Assembly (NCBI GenBank): GCA_944325835.1
Contig: CALVBO010000005.1
Coordinates: 62,001-126,000, forward strand
DNA: 64,000 nt
Source of the DNA: Candidatus Gastranaerophilales bacterium
Lineage (GTDB): Bacteria > Cyanobacteriota > Vampirovibrionia > Gastranaerophilales > Gastranaerophilaceae
Direction: 5' to 3'
Position 1 is the first letter of the stretch; each line of letters starts with the position of its first letter. Positions 52,522 to 60,699 of this stretch are shown here, in pieces. The notes beneath the pieces are model-generated. The model worked only from the letters and a program-made list of their open reading frames with translations, searched no databases and was not told the DNA's origin. The translations under genes and the position numbers were made by a program.

Positions 52522-52904
52522 TAAATCTTAAAGCTTTCAGGCATGAGGTAGCTTAATTTATAAACTTTTGCCTCGCCATTGACTTCGGTAATAATATCCA
52601 GATCGTTACCGGCGAGAAATTCTGTCATAACCTGCCTGCAAGCGCCGCAAGGTACACAGTTATCCTCGTTTGGCGAATATATGGCAATCGCTTTTAGTTT
52701 TGTATGACCGTTAGCAATGGCAGTTCCGATGGCGTTGCGTTCCGCGCAAATTGTAAGACCGTAGCTTGCATTCTCAAAATTACAGCCGCTGAACGTACTG
52801 CCGTCTTCCGTCAATACGCAGGCGCCGACTTTAAACTTTGAGTATGGAACGTATGCGTTTTGGGAAACTTCTTTTGCTTTTTCTAATAATTCACGGTAAT
52901 TCAT
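52521..52904 (-). CDS. cdd: Cytidine deaminase
   Basis: A 127-residue zinc enzyme converting (deoxy)cytidine to (deoxy)uridine. YVPYSKFKVGACVLTEDGST, GLTICAERNAIGTAIANG (CAE active site) and DNCVPCGACRQVMTEF (PCxxC) are diagnostic of the homotetrameric form. The frame starts four codons earlier but the ATG at 52904 has GAGGTG before it and is the conserved start. Confidence 0.95.
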   Translation of the reverse strand: MNYRELLEKAKEVSQNAYVPYSKFKVGACVLTEDGSTFSGCNFENASYGLTICAERNAIGTAIANGHTKLKAIAIYSPNEDNCVPCGACRQVMTEFLAGNDLDIITEVNGEAKVYKLSYLMPESFKI

Positions 52905-52940
52905 AAGACACCTCAAAAAGTATTTTAGTATAATTTGTTC

Positions 52941-52975
52941 TTTGTAAAATCGTTTATTTGGAGTATAATATTGAT
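52941..52975 (+). promoter_or_regulatory. Putative leaderless promoter of the 52976 gene
   Basis: TTTGTA (52941-52946), 17 bases, TATAAT (52964-52969), then 6 bases to the ATG at 52976. No Shine-Dalgarno at proper distance. Transcription should start at or next to the ATG. Confidence 0.45.
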
Positions 52976-53761
52976 ATGAAAAAATTACTGGTATTTATTT
53001 TTATGTTTATTGGTTTGGCAGCGTACGCCAAAGAAGAGGAAATTTTTGTGCTGCCGCTTTATATGACAGATGTGCAAAATAATAATTCTTATGGTTTTGA
53101 AACCGCGTCTGAAATTGTTGCAGATGATATTATTCAAAACTTCTTGCTCGGGAATAAAATAAATTCGACTAAACTGGATAATGTTAAAGCCCTGACTGCC
53201 AATGATTTTTATGTAAAAGAAGCCGGTAATAAGTTTCGAAAATCCGGTTTGATAGATTTTGAAAAACTTGTCAAATCAATAAATACAACGGCGGATAAAA
53301 CGCTGCTTGTTGTCGGGTATGTTGAGGACAAAAATGAGGCAAAACTTGAACTATGGGATGTTTTGAAGCTTGCTTCGGATTTTCAAATAGATTATCAATA
53401 CAATTGGACTACAATGGTAATGCTTATTGATAACACTGACGGGGTTGCGCTGTGGCACAAATCATATACAATGCCGCTTGCATCAAATAAGAAGCCTTTT
53501 TCTGCAAAAAATTTCTCTGCGGCAGCCGATAACTATGAAAAAGTCCGTTCGTTTTCCAAAAATATTATAGCGAAAGATGTTGAAGAAAACGTTATCTTGC
53601 GGCTGGAAAATAAAACTATAGATTATTCTGATAATGTTAAACCGGTACCGAATGAAGGCATTGGTCTGAAATATTATAAAAAGGGCATTCCGGTGAAGAT
53701 AACTCCGCCGGCAGAAACTATAGAGCAGCAGTTGTTGAAAGACGATACGTTTAGCCTGTAG
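52976..53761 (+). CDS. Secreted protein of unknown function
   Basis: A 261-residue protein with a signal peptide (MKKLLVFIFMFIGLAAYAKE, cleavage after about residue 18). The mature part looks like a compact alpha/beta domain: EIVADDIIQNFLLG, LVVGYVEDKNEAKLELWDVL, WTTMVMLIDNTDGVALWHKS. The layout resembles periplasmic lipoprotein-type domains that report GNA1162/TolB-N-like folds, but I cannot assign a family. The ATG at 52976 is preferred over an in-frame TTG at 52958. A terminator follows at 53785. Confidence 0.75.
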   Translation: MKKLLVFIFMFIGLAAYAKEEEIFVLPLYMTDVQNNNSYGFETASEIVADDIIQNFLLGNKINSTKLDNVKALTANDFYVKEAGNKFRKSGLIDFEKLVKSINTTADKTLLVVGYVEDKNEAKLELWDVLKLASDFQIDYQYNWTTMVMLIDNTDGVALWHKSYTMPLASNKKPFSAKNFSAAADNYEKVRSFSKNIIAKDVEENVILRLENKTIDYSDNVKPVPNEGIGLKYYKKGIPVKITPPAETIEQQLLKDDTFSL

Positions 53762-53784
53762 GCTGTGCGTGTATCTATTATTAC

Positions 53785-53818
53785 GGGCGAAGCCGTTCGG
53801 CTTCGCCCTTCAATTTTC
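53785..53818 (+). terminator. Intrinsic terminator
   Basis: GGGCGAAGCC-GTTC-GGCTTCGCCC stem-loop followed by TTCAATTTTCTTT. Confidence 0.85.
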
Positions 53819-53829
53819 TTTACCCTTAG

Positions 53830-53865
53830 TTGACAATCGAATTTTTCAACCATAAAATAACTTAT
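53830..53865 (+). promoter_or_regulatory. Strong promoter abutting the glutamate synthase operon start codon
   Basis: TTGACA (53830-53835), 17-base spacer, TAAAAT (53853-53858), then 7 bases to the ATG at 53866. Near-consensus sigma-70 promoter and no Shine-Dalgarno, the best case here for a leaderless transcript. Confidence 0.65.
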
Positions 53866-54972
53866 ATGTGTAGAATTGGCGCCATTAAATCTAAGAAGTA
53901 TTTACACCCCTCAATCGCCTTAAAACTTATGCGCTCTCAGCAAAAAGGCCACGATGATTCCGGGTTTGCCTTTGTAATGCAGGATTTGGGTGGGATTTTT
54001 GAACATCATAAGGATTTGCCTATCCTTTCTATGGCGGGTACCGTTGAGGGCGCACGTAAGGCGGAAGATATTCTTATGGATTTGGGATTTAAACGGGTTT
54101 TGCAATGGACGCCGCATATTACAAATAAAAAAGGTTTAAAAATCGACCCGCTTCCTAACTATGTTTTTGAGGCGGTGCAGTATCCAAAGAGCCATAAATA
54201 TGCGACTCAGGAAGAAAAAGAAGAATTGCTTCTTGATACAGCCCTGAAAATCAGAAAGGCTCTTGAAGAAGATAATTCAGGCTATATCTATGCCTTTTGG
54301 CCTGACACGTTAGTGTTAAAAGAAATTGGAAGCCCGAAAGATATCGGAACTTATTTTAATCTCTGGGAAGAAAATTCGGAACTCTGTTCAAAAGTTATCA
54401 CTGCACAGTGCCGCCAGAATACAAATTATGATATTGTCAGATATGCCGCGCATCCGTTTTTCCTTGAAGGATATACGGTTCTTGCAAACGGTGAAAATAC
54501 GTTCTACGAAAGAAATAAATATTATCAAATGAAGTTAAACCGTGCTTATATGGGATTTGAATCAGATTCGCAGTGCTTTTTGTACACCTTGCACTATCTG
54601 CACAAAATTTTAAAATGGCCTATTCAATACTACAAGCACGTAATAACGCCGCTTCCGATTGATAAAATTGAAAAACGTCAGGATAAAGATGTTTTGCTCA
54701 GAATAAAGGCTTCATTATCTCATCTTGAAATTAACGGACCAAACACTATTCTCGGTGTGACACCTGATTATGACCTGCTTTGCGTTTGCGATTCCAAAAA
54801 ATTGCGTCCGGTGGTAATCGGTCAGAATGAAGATATGGTGGTTATGACGTCAGAAGTAACCGGGATTAATGAACTATTGCCGGACAGAGATTTGAGCAAA
54901 GATATTTATCCGGCGGAAAATGAAACTATTATTGTAAAAAATGATTTGACGGTGGAAAGATGGCAGCAGTAA
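53866..54972 (+). CDS. gltB1: Glutamate synthase, glutaminase (class II amidotransferase) subunit
   Basis: A 368-residue protein beginning M-C-RIGAIKSKK: Cys2 is the N-terminal nucleophile of class II amidotransferases once Met is removed. QKGHDDSGFAF and AQCRQNTNYDIVRYAAHPFF, VLANGEN belong to the Ntn fold. It hydrolyses glutamine and channels ammonia to the central subunit. The frame opens 12 codons earlier, but the nucleophile fixes the start at 53866. In archaeal-type glutamate synthase this domain is a separate subunit. Overlaps the next gene by 13 bases. Confidence 0.88.
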   Translation: MCRIGAIKSKKYLHPSIALKLMRSQQKGHDDSGFAFVMQDLGGIFEHHKDLPILSMAGTVEGARKAEDILMDLGFKRVLQWTPHITNKKGLKIDPLPNYVFEAVQYPKSHKYATQEEKEELLLDTALKIRKALEEDNSGYIYAFWPDTLVLKEIGSPKDIGTYFNLWEENSELCSKVITAQCRQNTNYDIVRYAAHPFFLEGYTVLANGENTFYERNKYYQMKLNRAYMGFESDSQCFLYTLHYLHKILKWPIQYYKHVITPLPIDKIEKRQDKDVLLRIKASLSHLEINGPNTILGVTPDYDLLCVCDSKKLRPVVIGQNEDMVVMTSEVTGINELLPDRDLSKDIYPAENETIIVKNDLTVERWQQ

Positions 54973-56588
54973 AAGTTAATGAATTGCATAAGGAAGATTT
55001 ACCTTGGATTATTGAATACGATGAATCCAAGTGTATTCAGTGCGGCAAATGTACGGCGGTTTGTTCCTTCGGAGCAATCAGCCCTGCTGTTGAAATGCGC
55101 AAAAAATCCGGCAATATTAATGAAAAAAATACTTATGAAAAAACTCTTGTAATAAAGCAGAATGTCGGGTTTGAAAACCACTGCGTAGGCTGCGGAATGT
55201 GCGCAAACGTATGTCCGAACGGCGCGATTAAGGCTGTTAGAAATTTTGATGACAGGTATGCTATCCGTTATCGCGCTGAAAAAGGTGAATCTCTGAAACG
55301 CGGCGGGCGGTCTAACCTTAATACAGAAGGCAGAACGCTGGATAAAATTAAAATCGGCAGAATTTCGCAAATGACAGATCCGTCACTGGATCCGGTTCGT
55401 CATACATTTGAGATAAAAACGCCTTTCGGAAGAGTTTTATCAGCCGATAAACTCGGTTTTGAGGTCGACGGTAATAAAATAATGCAAACAAAACCGCTTC
55501 CGCCGAACCGCTGGATTTATCCGATAATTTTCGGGGATATGTCAATCGGCGCAATTTCCTCGAGAATGTGGGAAGCAATTGCAATTGCAACGGCTTATCT
55601 TAACGAGAAAATGGGTATTCCTATCCGAATGGGAACCGGTGAGGGCGGAGTTCCCGTAAGCCTTTTGAAATCAAGATACCTGAAATATATGATTTTGCAA
55701 ATTGCGTCAGGTCATTTCGGCTGGAACAGAATTGTTGAAACAATGCCTGAAATGATAGAGGATCCTGCAGGTATTCTTATAAAAATCGGGCAGGGGGCAA
55801 AACCGGGTGACGGCGGGCTGCTGCTTGCAAATAAAGTTTCAAAATATGTTCAGGAAATCCGCGGGGTTCCGAAGGCTGATCTGATGAGCCCGCCGACGCA
55901 TCAGGGGCTTTATTCGATTGAGGAAAGTGTTCAAAAGATGTTCTTATCTATGAACGCGGCGTTTAATTTCCGCGTTCCGGTTGCGATTAAGGTGGCAGCG
56001 TCAGTTACAAGTGTTGCGGTTTATAATAATCTGCTTCGCGACCCGTATAATATTGTCGGCGGATTTTTTATTGACGGCTTTGCGGGCGGAACGGGTGCTG
56101 CGCACGAGATTTCTTTAAACCACACGGGCCACCCGATAACCTCAAAACTGCGCGATTGCTATCTCGCGGCAGTGCATCAGGGACGTCAGGGCGAAATCCC
56201 GCTTTTTGCAGGCGGAGGCTTGGGGCAAACCGGAAGTTTTGCGGCTGATGCATTTAAATTGATTTGTCTTGGCGCAAACGGAGTATTTACGGGACGTCTG
56301 CTTTTACAAATCGCGGGCTGCTGTGGTAATGACACTGAAAAGTGTAATGCCTGCTCGACCGGCAACTGTCCGGCGGGGTTGACTTCTCAAAGAGAATGTC
56401 TTACAAAAAGGCTTGATATCGACAAAGTCGCGGAAAATCTTGTTAACTTTATCGTTGCAACCGATATGGAACTGAAAAAGTTAATGGGGCCTGTGGGCTG
56501 TTCGACTTTGCCTATCGGGCGTTCTGATGCTTTGATTACAGTTGATAAACACATTGCAAGGCGGCTTGATATCCAGTATTCAATATAG
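54960..56588 (+). CDS. gltB2: Glutamate synthase, central FMN / synthase subunit with two [4Fe-4S] motifs
   Basis: A 542-residue protein. Residues 20-100 hold a ferredoxin-like module with CIQCGKCTAVC and CVGCGMCANVCP. The rest is the FMN-binding glutamate synthase barrel: GEGGVPVSLLKSRYLKYMIL, LIKIGQGAKPGDGGLLLANK, SPPTHQGLYSIE, GFAGGTGAAHEISLNHTGHP and the 3Fe-4S-type cysteines GCCGNDTEKCNACSTGNCPA. It converts 2-oxoglutarate plus ammonia to glutamate, probably with ferredoxin electrons, which the kor operon can supply. Confidence 0.93.
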   Translation: MAAVKVNELHKEDLPWIIEYDESKCIQCGKCTAVCSFGAISPAVEMRKKSGNINEKNTYEKTLVIKQNVGFENHCVGCGMCANVCPNGAIKAVRNFDDRYAIRYRAEKGESLKRGGRSNLNTEGRTLDKIKIGRISQMTDPSLDPVRHTFEIKTPFGRVLSADKLGFEVDGNKIMQTKPLPPNRWIYPIIFGDMSIGAISSRMWEAIAIATAYLNEKMGIPIRMGTGEGGVPVSLLKSRYLKYMILQIASGHFGWNRIVETMPEMIEDPAGILIKIGQGAKPGDGGLLLANKVSKYVQEIRGVPKADLMSPPTHQGLYSIEESVQKMFLSMNAAFNFRVPVAIKVAASVTSVAVYNNLLRDPYNIVGGFFIDGFAGGTGAAHEISLNHTGHPITSKLRDCYLAAVHQGRQGEIPLFAGGGLGQTGSFAADAFKLICLGANGVFTGRLLLQIAGCCGNDTEKCNACSTGNCPAGLTSQRECLTKRLDIDKVAENLVNFIVATDMELKKLMGPVGCSTLPIGRSDALITVDKHIARRLDIQYSI

Positions 56589-56597
56589 GTTTTTACT

Positions 56598-57668
56598 ATG
56601 GAAAGATTTAAGATTGAAACTTTAAAAAATGAAAACAGAATGTCCACTCAGGAACTTTTGCAATTAATTCAGGCAAAAATTGACGAGGGGTATACTGATT
56701 TTGAGATAAACGGCTGCGGACAGCATAATATCGGCGGTTCAAGCTGGGCTCGTGACAGAAGCAAAACTTTAAGTTTCCTCGTAAGAAATCCGGGGCAGCG
56801 CGTCGGGGCAATGGGTATGAAGGGTACCCGGATTATTGTTGAGGGTTCGGTCCCGGCAGATACCGGCTGGCTGAATTCCGGCGCGGAAATTATTGTAAAA
56901 GGCGATAGTGGCGATACGACTGCTCATTGTGCTGCATCAGGCGAAATTTATATTGGCGGACGGGTAGGAACACGCTCTGGCGCTCTGATGAAACACGATC
57001 CGCGTTTTAAAATCCCTGAATTCTGGGTTTTAAAAAATACGGGTTCTTATAGTTTTGAATTTATGGGCGGCGGTATTGCAATTGTCTGCGGCTATGAGTG
57101 CGAAGAATTTGACTCTGTTTTGGGAAAAGGCTCCTGCGGCGGAATGGTCGGCGGTACAATTTTTGTGCGCGGAAAAGTTGAAAACCTATCGCATTGTGTC
57201 GAAATCCTGAACCTTGATGAAAAAGATATAGAATTTTTGCACTCCGGCTTGAAAAGATTTCTTGACAAAATCGGACGTTCCGAACTTTTTAATAAACTTA
57301 CCGACTTTAGCGAATGGCATAAAATTCAAACTCGTGCGGAAGCAGTAAAAAAACGGATGCCGGTTGCGGAATTCCGTCAAAAAGAGTGGATTTCGGGCGG
57401 AATCTTCGGAGATTTCATCACGGACGATTATGCGGTGTATGAACTCGCAGGCACAGGTGATGCCAGATGCCGTATTCCGCAGTGGGATAAAAAGCTTTGT
57501 ATCGGGTGTGATATTTGTGTTAAAAACTGTCCGCAAAATGCGATTTTCTCTGATGAAAAAGTTTATCATTCCGAGGATAATAAATGTATAGGCTGTGGAA
57601 TTTGTGCGGCCCTGTGCCCGCGTCAAGCGTGGAAAATGGTTGAAAATAACAGGGAAATTACAAAATAA
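56598..57668 (+). CDS. gltB3: Glutamate synthase, GXGXG structural subunit with C-terminal ferredoxin domain
   Basis: A 356-residue protein. The beta-helix GXGXG domain (about 40-240) shows the repeats GCGQHNIGG, GSVPADTGWLNSGAEIIVKG, GEIYIGGRVGTRSGALMKHD and GKGSCGGMVGGTIFVRGKVE. The C-terminus has two [4Fe-4S] motifs, CIGCDICVKNCP and CIGCGICAALCP. It completes the three-subunit split enzyme with the two upstream genes. Start ATG at 56598 is 9 bases after the previous stop; a second in-frame ATG (MSTQELLQL, 56640) could be used instead. Confidence 0.9.
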   Translation: MERFKIETLKNENRMSTQELLQLIQAKIDEGYTDFEINGCGQHNIGGSSWARDRSKTLSFLVRNPGQRVGAMGMKGTRIIVEGSVPADTGWLNSGAEIIVKGDSGDTTAHCAASGEIYIGGRVGTRSGALMKHDPRFKIPEFWVLKNTGSYSFEFMGGGIAIVCGYECEEFDSVLGKGSCGGMVGGTIFVRGKVENLSHCVEILNLDEKDIEFLHSGLKRFLDKIGRSELFNKLTDFSEWHKIQTRAEAVKKRMPVAEFRQKEWISGGIFGDFITDDYAVYELAGTGDARCRIPQWDKKLCIGCDICVKNCPQNAIFSDEKVYHSEDNKCIGCGICAALCPRQAWKMVENNREITK

Positions 57669-57688
57669 AAAACGCTTTCCCGCCTGTC

Positions 57689-57721
57689 AAAAAATCCTAT
57701 AGCATTGCTATAGGATTTTTT
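57689..57721 (+). terminator. Intrinsic terminator after the glutamate synthase operon
   Basis: AAAATCCTATAGC-ATT-GCTATAGGATTTTTT stem-loop with T-run. Confidence 0.9.
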
Positions 57722-57733
57722 GTACACTCTTTA

Positions 57734-57853
57734 TGTCCGAGAAAGTTTAGCGATAAGGAACGTGAGCGAAACTTTTGAGTGGCGTATTAGACAGCGCAGT
57801 CGCGGGTTGACCTGCGAGGGCAGGGCAAGCAGGCGACGGAGAACTGCTTTATT
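57734..57853 (+). repeat. Structured dispersed element, short (120-base) copy
   Basis: Begins TGTCCGAGAAAG and ends CGGAGAACTGCTTTATT, like the 335-base copy at 34439-34773. The outer stem pairs AAAGTTT (57742-57748) with AAACTTT (57769-57775); in the long copy the same position pairs AAAGACTCG with CGAGTCTTT. Followed in both copies by TTGAGTGGC. The tandem CAGTGAA hairpins of the long copy are absent. Confidence 0.75.
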
Positions 57854-57854
57854 G

Positions 57855-57939
57855 CTCTGCTCCAATCGTAACGGCGGTATCGTAATGCTCACCTGCTCAC
57901 CACACTAACGTGTGTTGACACTGTGAGCACCGGCTGACG
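57855..57939 (-). repeat. Stop-adjacent CGTCAGCCGG element after the TSCPD gene
   Basis: On the minus strand CGTCAGCCGGTG follows the stop codon directly. Nested stems GCTCAC/GTGAGC and CACAC-GTTA-GTGTG come next, then GAGCAGGTGAGCATTACG, which aligns with the corresponding part of the rpsK 3' element. Together with 57734-57853 this accounts for most of the gene-free 57669-57939. Confidence 0.65.
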
Positions 57940-58212
57940 CTAAACCGCAGCTTGTTTGTGATTTTTATAAGCAACCAATGCCTTTGTCAACTGATCCGGA
58001 CAGCTTGTCGGTTTGCTTCCGCATTGAATTCCTTGAAGTCTGGAAATAACTTCATCAAGGGGCATCCCTTTTACCAGTTTGCCGATTCCCTGAAGGTTTC
58101 CGTGGCAGCCGCCCATAAATTGTACATCTTCCACAATACCGTCATTAACTGAAATTTGCATTAGCTGACAGCAAACACCCTGCGGTTTATATTGAAAAAC
58201 TTCTGTTGCCAT
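57940..58212 (-). CDS. TSCPD domain protein (TIGR03905 type)
   Basis: A 90-residue protein starting MATEVFQYKPQGVCCQLM with VQFMGGCHGNLQGIGKLVKG and the cysteine motif GSKPTSCPDQLTKAL. It matches the small stand-alone TSCPD proteins related to the C-terminal domain of B12-dependent ribonucleotide reductases; function not established. The frame is open 19 codons upstream, but the ATG at 58212 is the conserved start and lies 1 base after the preceding stop. Confidence 0.88.
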   Translation of the reverse strand: MATEVFQYKPQGVCCQLMQISVNDGIVEDVQFMGGCHGNLQGIGKLVKGMPLDEVISRLQGIQCGSKPTSCPDQLTKALVAYKNHKQAAV

Positions 58213-58213
58213 T

Positions 58214-58402
58214 TTAGTACTCCAGTGCCTGATCCATGGCGTTTTCAATGGCTTTTTGTTTTTCTGCACTGGCGTTATTAACTTTCATAACGGTTTTTTC
58301 TTTAAGAAAAAGTTCTTTCGCACTTGCAAGAAGCTCATCCTGGTTTTCGTAAATAAAGTATGCGCCTACTGCCAACAATATGACAAGAATTAATTTTCCC
58401 AT
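58214..58402 (-). CDS. Small single-helix membrane protein
   Basis: A 62-residue protein: one N-terminal membrane helix (residues 3-18, LILVILLAVGAYFIY) followed by a charged helical tail (ELLASAKELFLKEKTVMKV, NASAEKQKAIENAMDQAL). CAGGAGAG precedes the ATG. It is coupled to the TSCPD gene (1 base between stop and start). No family recognised. Confidence 0.7.
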   Translation of the reverse strand: MGKLILVILLAVGAYFIYENQDELLASAKELFLKEKTVMKVNNASAEKQKAIENAMDQALEY

Positions 58403-58467
58403 ACTAAACTCTCCTGTAATTCTTACAGTATAGTTGTATCATATATTGCCGTATAAAGTCAATAATT

Positions 58468-58863
58468 TTAATCTAAAATAGTAACCCCTGTGCGGGTGCC
58501 GACATTAGAATTAAAATCGGTAATAACCTGCTGTGGAATAGAATTTATAGAGTTTATATGGCCCGGGTACATAGGACTATGGTAATTTCCAATGCTCGGG
58601 TAGAAGCTTCCGTTAATAGGCGGCGTAAATCCTGTCATACTGCCGCTGTGGAAGAAACCGTTACCGTGGTAGTGCGGTCTGCTGTTATAGTGGTTATGGT
58701 ATGGGCAATTGTAATTATTATAATACCTGCCGCTTCCCCAACCGTTGTTCCAAAAATTATTGCTCCAGCCGCGGAATTTTGAAAAAATTCCTGCGTTTGC
58801 CTGGCTTGCCGTAATTATTAACAAACTTACAATCCCTAAAACTTTTGATATTTTTTTCATCAC
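58468..58863 (-). CDS. Secreted Gly/Asn/Tyr/His-rich protein
   Basis: A 131-residue protein with a signal peptide (residues 1-24, ending QANAG). The mature part is low-complexity, with aromatic, Asn and Gly clusters (NNFWNNGWGSGRYYNNYN) and histidine clusters (CPYHNHYNSRPHYHGNG) that could bind metal. No domain recognised. AAAGGAG precedes an ATGATG start. Confidence 0.7.
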   Translation of the reverse strand: MMKKISKVLGIVSLLIITASQANAGIFSKFRGWSNNFWNNGWGSGRYYNNYNCPYHNHYNSRPHYHGNGFFHSGSMTGFTPPINGSFYPSIGNYHSPMYPGHINSINSIPQQVITDFNSNVGTRTGVTILD

Positions 58864-58951
58864 TCAACTCCTTTTGCAAAGATTATATGCGTAAATGTCA
58901 ATATATTTATTCGCTGATAAGGTGATGTAAACGGATAGAGTTTTTACATGT

Positions 58952-58971
58952 AACATTTTGTTTAAAATGTT
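58952..58971. promoter_or_regulatory. Inverted repeat upstream of the O-acetylation cluster
   Basis: AACATTTT-GTTT-AAAATGTT, a perfect 8-base inverted repeat about 60 bases before the ATG at 59030, upstream of a TATAAT box (about 59001). It could be an operator for the cluster. Confidence 0.4.
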
Positions 58972-59029
58972 GATAAATATGATGAAGGTATAGCGTTTTT
59001 ATAATATATTCATAACGAGGAGAGTGTGA

Positions 59030-59428
59030 ATGCGCAGACGTGATATCATAAGCGGTGTTCTAACAATAGTGCTACTGGCGTTGACCTGTAAGCATTGGCT
59101 TATATTTAAACCAATGCCTGTGAGTTTTCTTGTAAAGGGCAACGGTAGTTACACATTTACGGTTCAGTTAAATAAGAAGAATAATAACGAATTTAAAAAA
59201 ATAAAGCAGTGTACGATAAAGAAACATCTAACCGGTGGTTATGAGAAATGTGAATGCAAAATAGACAGGGTACGTTTCCCCAAACGCTTAAGACTCGTTG
59301 TAAACACTTCCGACGTATCTCCTATAGAAATAAAAGACATAACGCTGAAAAACGGGAAATATAAACTACCTTCAGTATCCGAATTTGCGTTGCATAACGC
59401 CCTACCGGGGGGGGGGGGGATATCTTAA
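59030..59428 (+). CDS. N-terminal membrane-anchor / beta-domain protein, upstream half of split SGNH protein C
   Basis: A 132-residue protein: basic start MRRRDIIS, one membrane helix (about 8-22), then a beta-rich domain (GNGSYTFTVQLNKK, CTIKKHLTGGYEKCECKI, RLRLVVNTSD, IEIKDITLKNG) and an end NALP-GGGG-IS created by a G13 tract. The stop overlaps the next ATG (TAATG). One more G (14) would remove the stop and fuse the frame to the next gene. The copy at 62115 is fused and a third copy starts at 63643. GAGGAGAG precedes the ATG. The domain family is not recognised. Confidence 0.8.
   Translation: MRRRDIISGVLTIVLLALTCKHWLIFKPMPVSFLVKGNGSYTFTVQLNKKNNNEFKKIKQCTIKKHLTGGYEKCECKIDRVRFPKRLRLVVNTSDVSPIEIKDITLKNGKYKLPSVSEFALHNALPGGGGIS
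59407..59419 (+). repeat. Poly-G tract (G13), candidate fusion switch
   Basis: Thirteen G just before the stop of the 59030 gene. With 13 G the two genes are separate; 14 or 11 G fuse them; 12 G ends at a TAG a few codons later. Confidence 0.9.
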
Positions 59429-60699
59429 TGCCGTCCTCTAGCACATTCACTCTGACTTATAACGAAAAATTGTCTGTTCGCTCCGGTATTAAATTTGAAG
59501 CAATGACGTTTATTATCATTGCGGTTTTAGGTTATTTACTGTCATATAAATTGACTTCATATCTTGCGGATTTTAAGGTTTTAAGTAATTATTCGCGTCT
59601 GGATATATTGTTTTTGCTGGTTTGTACCATACTGATGTTTCTCCCTATGAGTCATATTACAAATGATGTAAAATCAATTGCGGAAAACAGAGAGCTTGCA
59701 AAATGGGTGCCGCTTATCAACAAGGATAAAATAAATTATAATTTTGGAAAAGATTTTGATAACTGGTTTAATGACAGATATAATTTCAGACGGGATTATG
59801 TAAACTTATATGGCTGGTTGCGTTATTATTTCTCAAAATATTCTTGTATTAATAATGGGGTATTATTAAATAAACAAAATCACTGGTTTCTAATTCTGAA
59901 ATTTCATAAAGCAGCACAAAAATTATTTACGCCGGAACAACAAAGAGTTTTCTCTGAGGATATTAAAATTTTGAGTGAATATTGTGATAAAACTCGTAAG
60001 AAGCTGTATTTTGTGATTATTCCGGAAAAAGGAATCTTATATAAAGATGAAATTTATGAAGGGTTGATTTCAAATCCGTTGAAAGTTTATGATCCGGTGC
60101 CTGATATTATTAAAAATGTTTATACGGCATCTGGAGTTGAAATTTTATATCCATATGATGAATTGATGAAGGCTAAGAAAGAACACCTTGTATTTTTTAA
60201 GCACGATCATCATTTGAATGATGTTGGTTATTTAGTGGTATTCAATTCTTTGATTAAAAGAATGAATGCTGACGGAGTACCTTTCCCGCAATTGCGGGAG
60301 TGTGATTTCACTGTGCAGGAAACTAATAAGGCAAGAAGCGGCAGTCGCTTTTCAATGGGGTCCGGTTTCTGTACATTAAATATCTGGGACGAAACATTAT
60401 TAGATGAAACATATAAATTTTATACTCCAAAGTGTGAACTCCCGCTGCAGAAGAAAGTTCTTATTATAGGGGATTCTTATGTAAATATGACAAAACCTTT
60501 GTTTTTTAATATGTTTCAAACAGTGGATTCTATATTCGTTCGCGGGCTGGCTCAAGCAGAACGAAAAGATGTATTAAGAAAAAATTTGGATTTGTTGAAA
60601 AAGGCTGATGTCGTTGTTATGATGTTTTCTGCAATTCAACCTGAGATGCTGCTGGATATGGATTTTGATATATTGAGAGATGCTAGGAAGGAGCAATAA
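59428..60699 (+). CDS. AlgX/AlgJ-like SGNH O-acetyltransferase protein C
   Basis: A 423-residue protein. Two membrane helices near the N-terminus (FEAMTFIIIAVLGYLLSYKL; RLDILFLLVCTILMF) are followed by a periplasmic SGNH-hydrolase domain related to alginate O-acetyltransferases: ENRELAKW, FVIIPEKGILY, the D-H pair in KHDHHLNDVG (about 258-262), and the nucleophile block IIGDSYV (about 345). It should accept acetyl groups from the MBOAT partner and move them to a surface polysaccharide. Its start (ATG at 59428) overlaps the previous stop, so translation here depends on re-initiation unless the G-tract fuses the frames. Confidence 0.85.
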   Translation: MPSSSTFTLTYNEKLSVRSGIKFEAMTFIIIAVLGYLLSYKLTSYLADFKVLSNYSRLDILFLLVCTILMFLPMSHITNDVKSIAENRELAKWVPLINKDKINYNFGKDFDNWFNDRYNFRRDYVNLYGWLRYYFSKYSCINNGVLLNKQNHWFLILKFHKAAQKLFTPEQQRVFSEDIKILSEYCDKTRKKLYFVIIPEKGILYKDEIYEGLISNPLKVYDPVPDIIKNVYTASGVEILYPYDELMKAKKEHLVFFKHDHHLNDVGYLVVFNSLIKRMNADGVPFPQLRECDFTVQETNKARSGSRFSMGSGFCTLNIWDETLLDETYKFYTPKCELPLQKKVLIIGDSYVNMTKPLFFNMFQTVDSIFVRGLAQAERKDVLRKNLDLLKKADVVVMMFSAIQPEMLLDMDFDILRDARKEQ

